6,186 nt of DNA from Saprospiraceae bacterium. GTDB taxonomy: Bacteria; Bacteroidota; Bacteroidia; Chitinophagales; Saprospiraceae. The translations under genes and the position numbers were made by a program. Below, in pieces: positions 5,123-6,186 of this stretch; position 1 is the first letter of the stretch, and each line of letters starts with the position of its first letter. The stretch covers positions 1 to 6,186 of the forward strand of contig JALVCY010000003.1 in assembly GCA_027009605.1 (NCBI GenBank). The letters run 5' to 3'. The notes beneath the pieces are model-generated. The model did not search any database and was not told the origin of the DNA. It was given only the letters and a program-made list of their open reading frames with translations.

Positions 5123-5923
5123 ATGTCCATCTTTTTAATAAAAATAGGCTTTTTACCCATTACCATTTGGGACGTCTTAGACGTTTTGGTGGTCGGTTAT
5201 TTGTTTTATCAAATCTATCGACTTTTGCGGGGAAGTATTGCCTTTAATATTGTCTTGGGCGTATTGCTTTTTTTCTCGGCCGGTTGGTTGATGCGATTCT
5301 TGGAAATGGATCTTTCTTCCTTGATTATCAGCCAAATAGCCAATATCGGCGTCATCACCTTAATCATCATTTTTCAGCCGGAAATAAGGAGATTCTTACT
5401 CTATCTTGGCCAGACAACCCTGCATGGTCGATTTGACTTTATCAACAAATTCATCACCCCCATGGCCGGTGAAATTAGCGATATTGACAATAAAGACATC
5501 AACGAAATCGTAAAAGCTGTCTTCCGGATGAAAGCCAGACGTTGGGGCGCACTCATCATAATCGGCAACAAAAACAATGTCGATGACCTAGCTAAAACCG
5601 GCCAAATCATCCAAGCCGACATCAGCGAAGAACTCCTGCTCAGCATCTTCAATAAGGAAAGCCCTTTGCATGACGGAGCCGTCTTAATCCACAACCATAA
5701 GATTTTGGCGACCAGCTGTGTACTCCCCATCTCCAAGAATGATGCACTTCCGCAAAAATACGGCCTTAGACATAGAGCCGGCATCGGATTAACCGAGACC
5801 ACCAACCTGTCCGTTATCATCGTCTCCGAAGAATCCGGCAGTGTGACCTTCTCCAATAGTGGCCGTTATAGAGATATTAATAGTCCGGAAGAATTGACGG
5901 ATTTGATTCGGGATGTTTTTTGA
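5123..5923 (+). CDS. dacA: Membrane-bound diadenylate cyclase (c-di-AMP synthase, CdaA/DacA type)
   Basis: It condenses two ATP into cyclic di-AMP, a second messenger controlling potassium and osmolyte transport and envelope homeostasis in other bacteria. The 266-residue length and architecture match CdaA. Three membrane helices lie near 16-34, 38-58 and 64-84. A linker (FQPEIRRFLLYLG) leads to the DAC catalytic domain at about 120-250. Key motifs are SPLHDGAVLI (DGA at 184-186), YGLRHRAGIGLTE (RHR at 216-218) and VSEESG (234-239). The position usually occupied by Thr before RHR is Leu215 here. The ATG at 5123 gives the expected short N-terminus before the first helix. No clear ribosome binding site is seen. 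No cdaR or glmM lies beside it, and the folP gene often found upstream of cdaA in Bacteroidota is absent; the upstream neighbour is the peptidase gene, behind a hairpin. A mobile fold-back element sits 32 bp downstream. Confidence 0.95.
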   Translation: MSIFLIKIGFLPITIWDVLDVLVVGYLFYQIYRLLRGSIAFNIVLGVLLFFSAGWLMRFLEMDLSSLIISQIANIGVITLIIIFQPEIRRFLLYLGQTTLHGRFDFINKFITPMAGEISDIDNKDINEIVKAVFRMKARRWGALIIIGNKNNVDDLAKTGQIIQADISEELLLSIFNKESPLHDGAVLIHNHKILATSCVLPISKNDALPQKYGLRHRAGIGLTETTNLSVIIVSEESGSVTFSNSGRYRDINSPEELTDLIRDVF

Positions 5924-5947
5924 GTGCGGACTACCTACACGACAGAT

Positions 5948-5955
5948 TAATTTTT
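5948..5955. repeat. 8-bp target-site duplication, left copy
   Basis: TAATTTTT directly abuts the GTAAC left end of the element at 5956 and is repeated exactly at 6119-6126 on the other side. Confidence 0.88.
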
Positions 5956-6118
5956 GTAACTGTTTAGCTACCCACTATTTTGGTCAAAAAATACCCTTTT
6001 TGCGCCTGTTTTTGCTAAAATTTTTTCACGTAGCCCAGCTACGCTTCAAAAATTGTAGCTTCAACATCCACAAAAATGCCTATTTTTTGCCTTAAAATAG
6101 GGGCTCCTAAATAGTTAC
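5956..6118. mobile_element. 163-bp fold-back MITE with GTAA ends and 8-bp target duplication
   Basis: The left end GTAACTGTTTAGCTACCC and the right end (read inward on the minus strand) GTAACTATTTAGGAGCCC match at 14 of 18 positions. The flanks are identical 8-mers TAATTTTT. Further inward the arms keep pairing: CTATTTT 5975-5981 with 6094-6100, CAAAAAATA 5985-5993 with 6081-6089, and GCTAAAATTTTT 6014-6025 with 6048-6059 (11 of 12). At the apex is CGTAGC-CCA-GCTACG (6029-6043), within 1-2 bp of the exact centre. The whole element can thus fold as one imperfect hairpin. It is too short for a transposase and must be mobilised in trans. GTAA termini with 8-bp duplications are the hallmarks of the IS66 family, so an IS66-like transposase is the best guess, by inference. 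It may also supply a 3' end for the cyclase transcript. Confidence 0.85.
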
Positions 6119-6126
6119 TAATTTTT
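6119..6126. repeat. 8-bp target-site duplication, right copy
   Basis: TAATTTTT immediately follows the right end (GTTAC, 6114-6118) and is an exact copy of 5948-5955. A short T-run continues to 6129, so the pre-insertion target was T-rich. Nothing recognisable follows to the window end. Confidence 0.88.
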
Positions 6127-6186
6127 TTTGCCAAATTGTGTATCCCATTCTTATAACTATTTGATTATCAATGGACTGTTGAGTTT

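Noticed and set aside
5401..5856. Minus-strand 151-codon ORF
   Set aside because: Antisense to the catalytic domain of the diadenylate cyclase, whose DGA and RHR motifs fix the coding strand.
5913..6095. Plus-strand 60-codon ORF
   Set aside because: It overlaps the end of dacA and then runs through the fold-back element; the peptide is explained by the inverted-repeat sequence.

Overview
The window looks like chromosome from a Bacteroidota bacterium. The evidence is a SusC/TonB-type outer-membrane receptor of the Bacteroidota 'outer membrane beta-barrel' kind, signal peptides cut before Gln, a prolyl oligopeptidase with a lipoprotein signal, a CdaA-type diadenylate cyclase, a good match to the Bacteroidota promoter element TAnnTTTG, and starts without clear Shine-Dalgarno sequences. 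The lineage below phylum cannot be fixed from the sequence alone.

Layout. The left edge (1-958, minus) is the N-terminal 319 codons of a TonB-dependent receptor; the rest lies outside. From 959 to 1668 there is no convincing gene. This 710-bp gap holds palindromes upstream of the receptor, a 27-codon minus-strand ORF with a faint resemblance to the IspF N-terminus, and a 290-bp mosaic repeat array (1366-1656). The array repeats a constant TCAAC word (GTTGA on the minus strand) between spacers, most of the longer ones carrying a mini-hairpin. It contains two 74-bp copies with one mismatch and a block of eight heptamers. Next comes a minus-strand gene for an exported coiled-coil protein of unknown function (1669-2718). 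It is divergent from a plus-strand S9A prolyl oligopeptidase (2894-5044). A strong 18-bp hairpin (5051-5090) separates the peptidase from a plus-strand diadenylate cyclase gene (5123-5923). Just after the cyclase sits a 163-bp fold-back element (5956-6118) with GTAA ends and a perfect 8-bp target duplication, a textbook non-autonomous mobile element (MITE). The last 60 bp hold nothing recognisable.

The genes do not form an obvious single pathway. Three of the four products are exported or cell-envelope proteins: receptor, coiled-coil protein and lipoprotein peptidase. The fourth is a membrane-bound c-di-AMP synthase, a second messenger usually tied to envelope, turgor and osmotic homeostasis. 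The more unusual content is in the non-coding DNA: the MITE and the GTTGA-word array. No complete new multi-gene system (defence, biosynthesis or similar) is visible.
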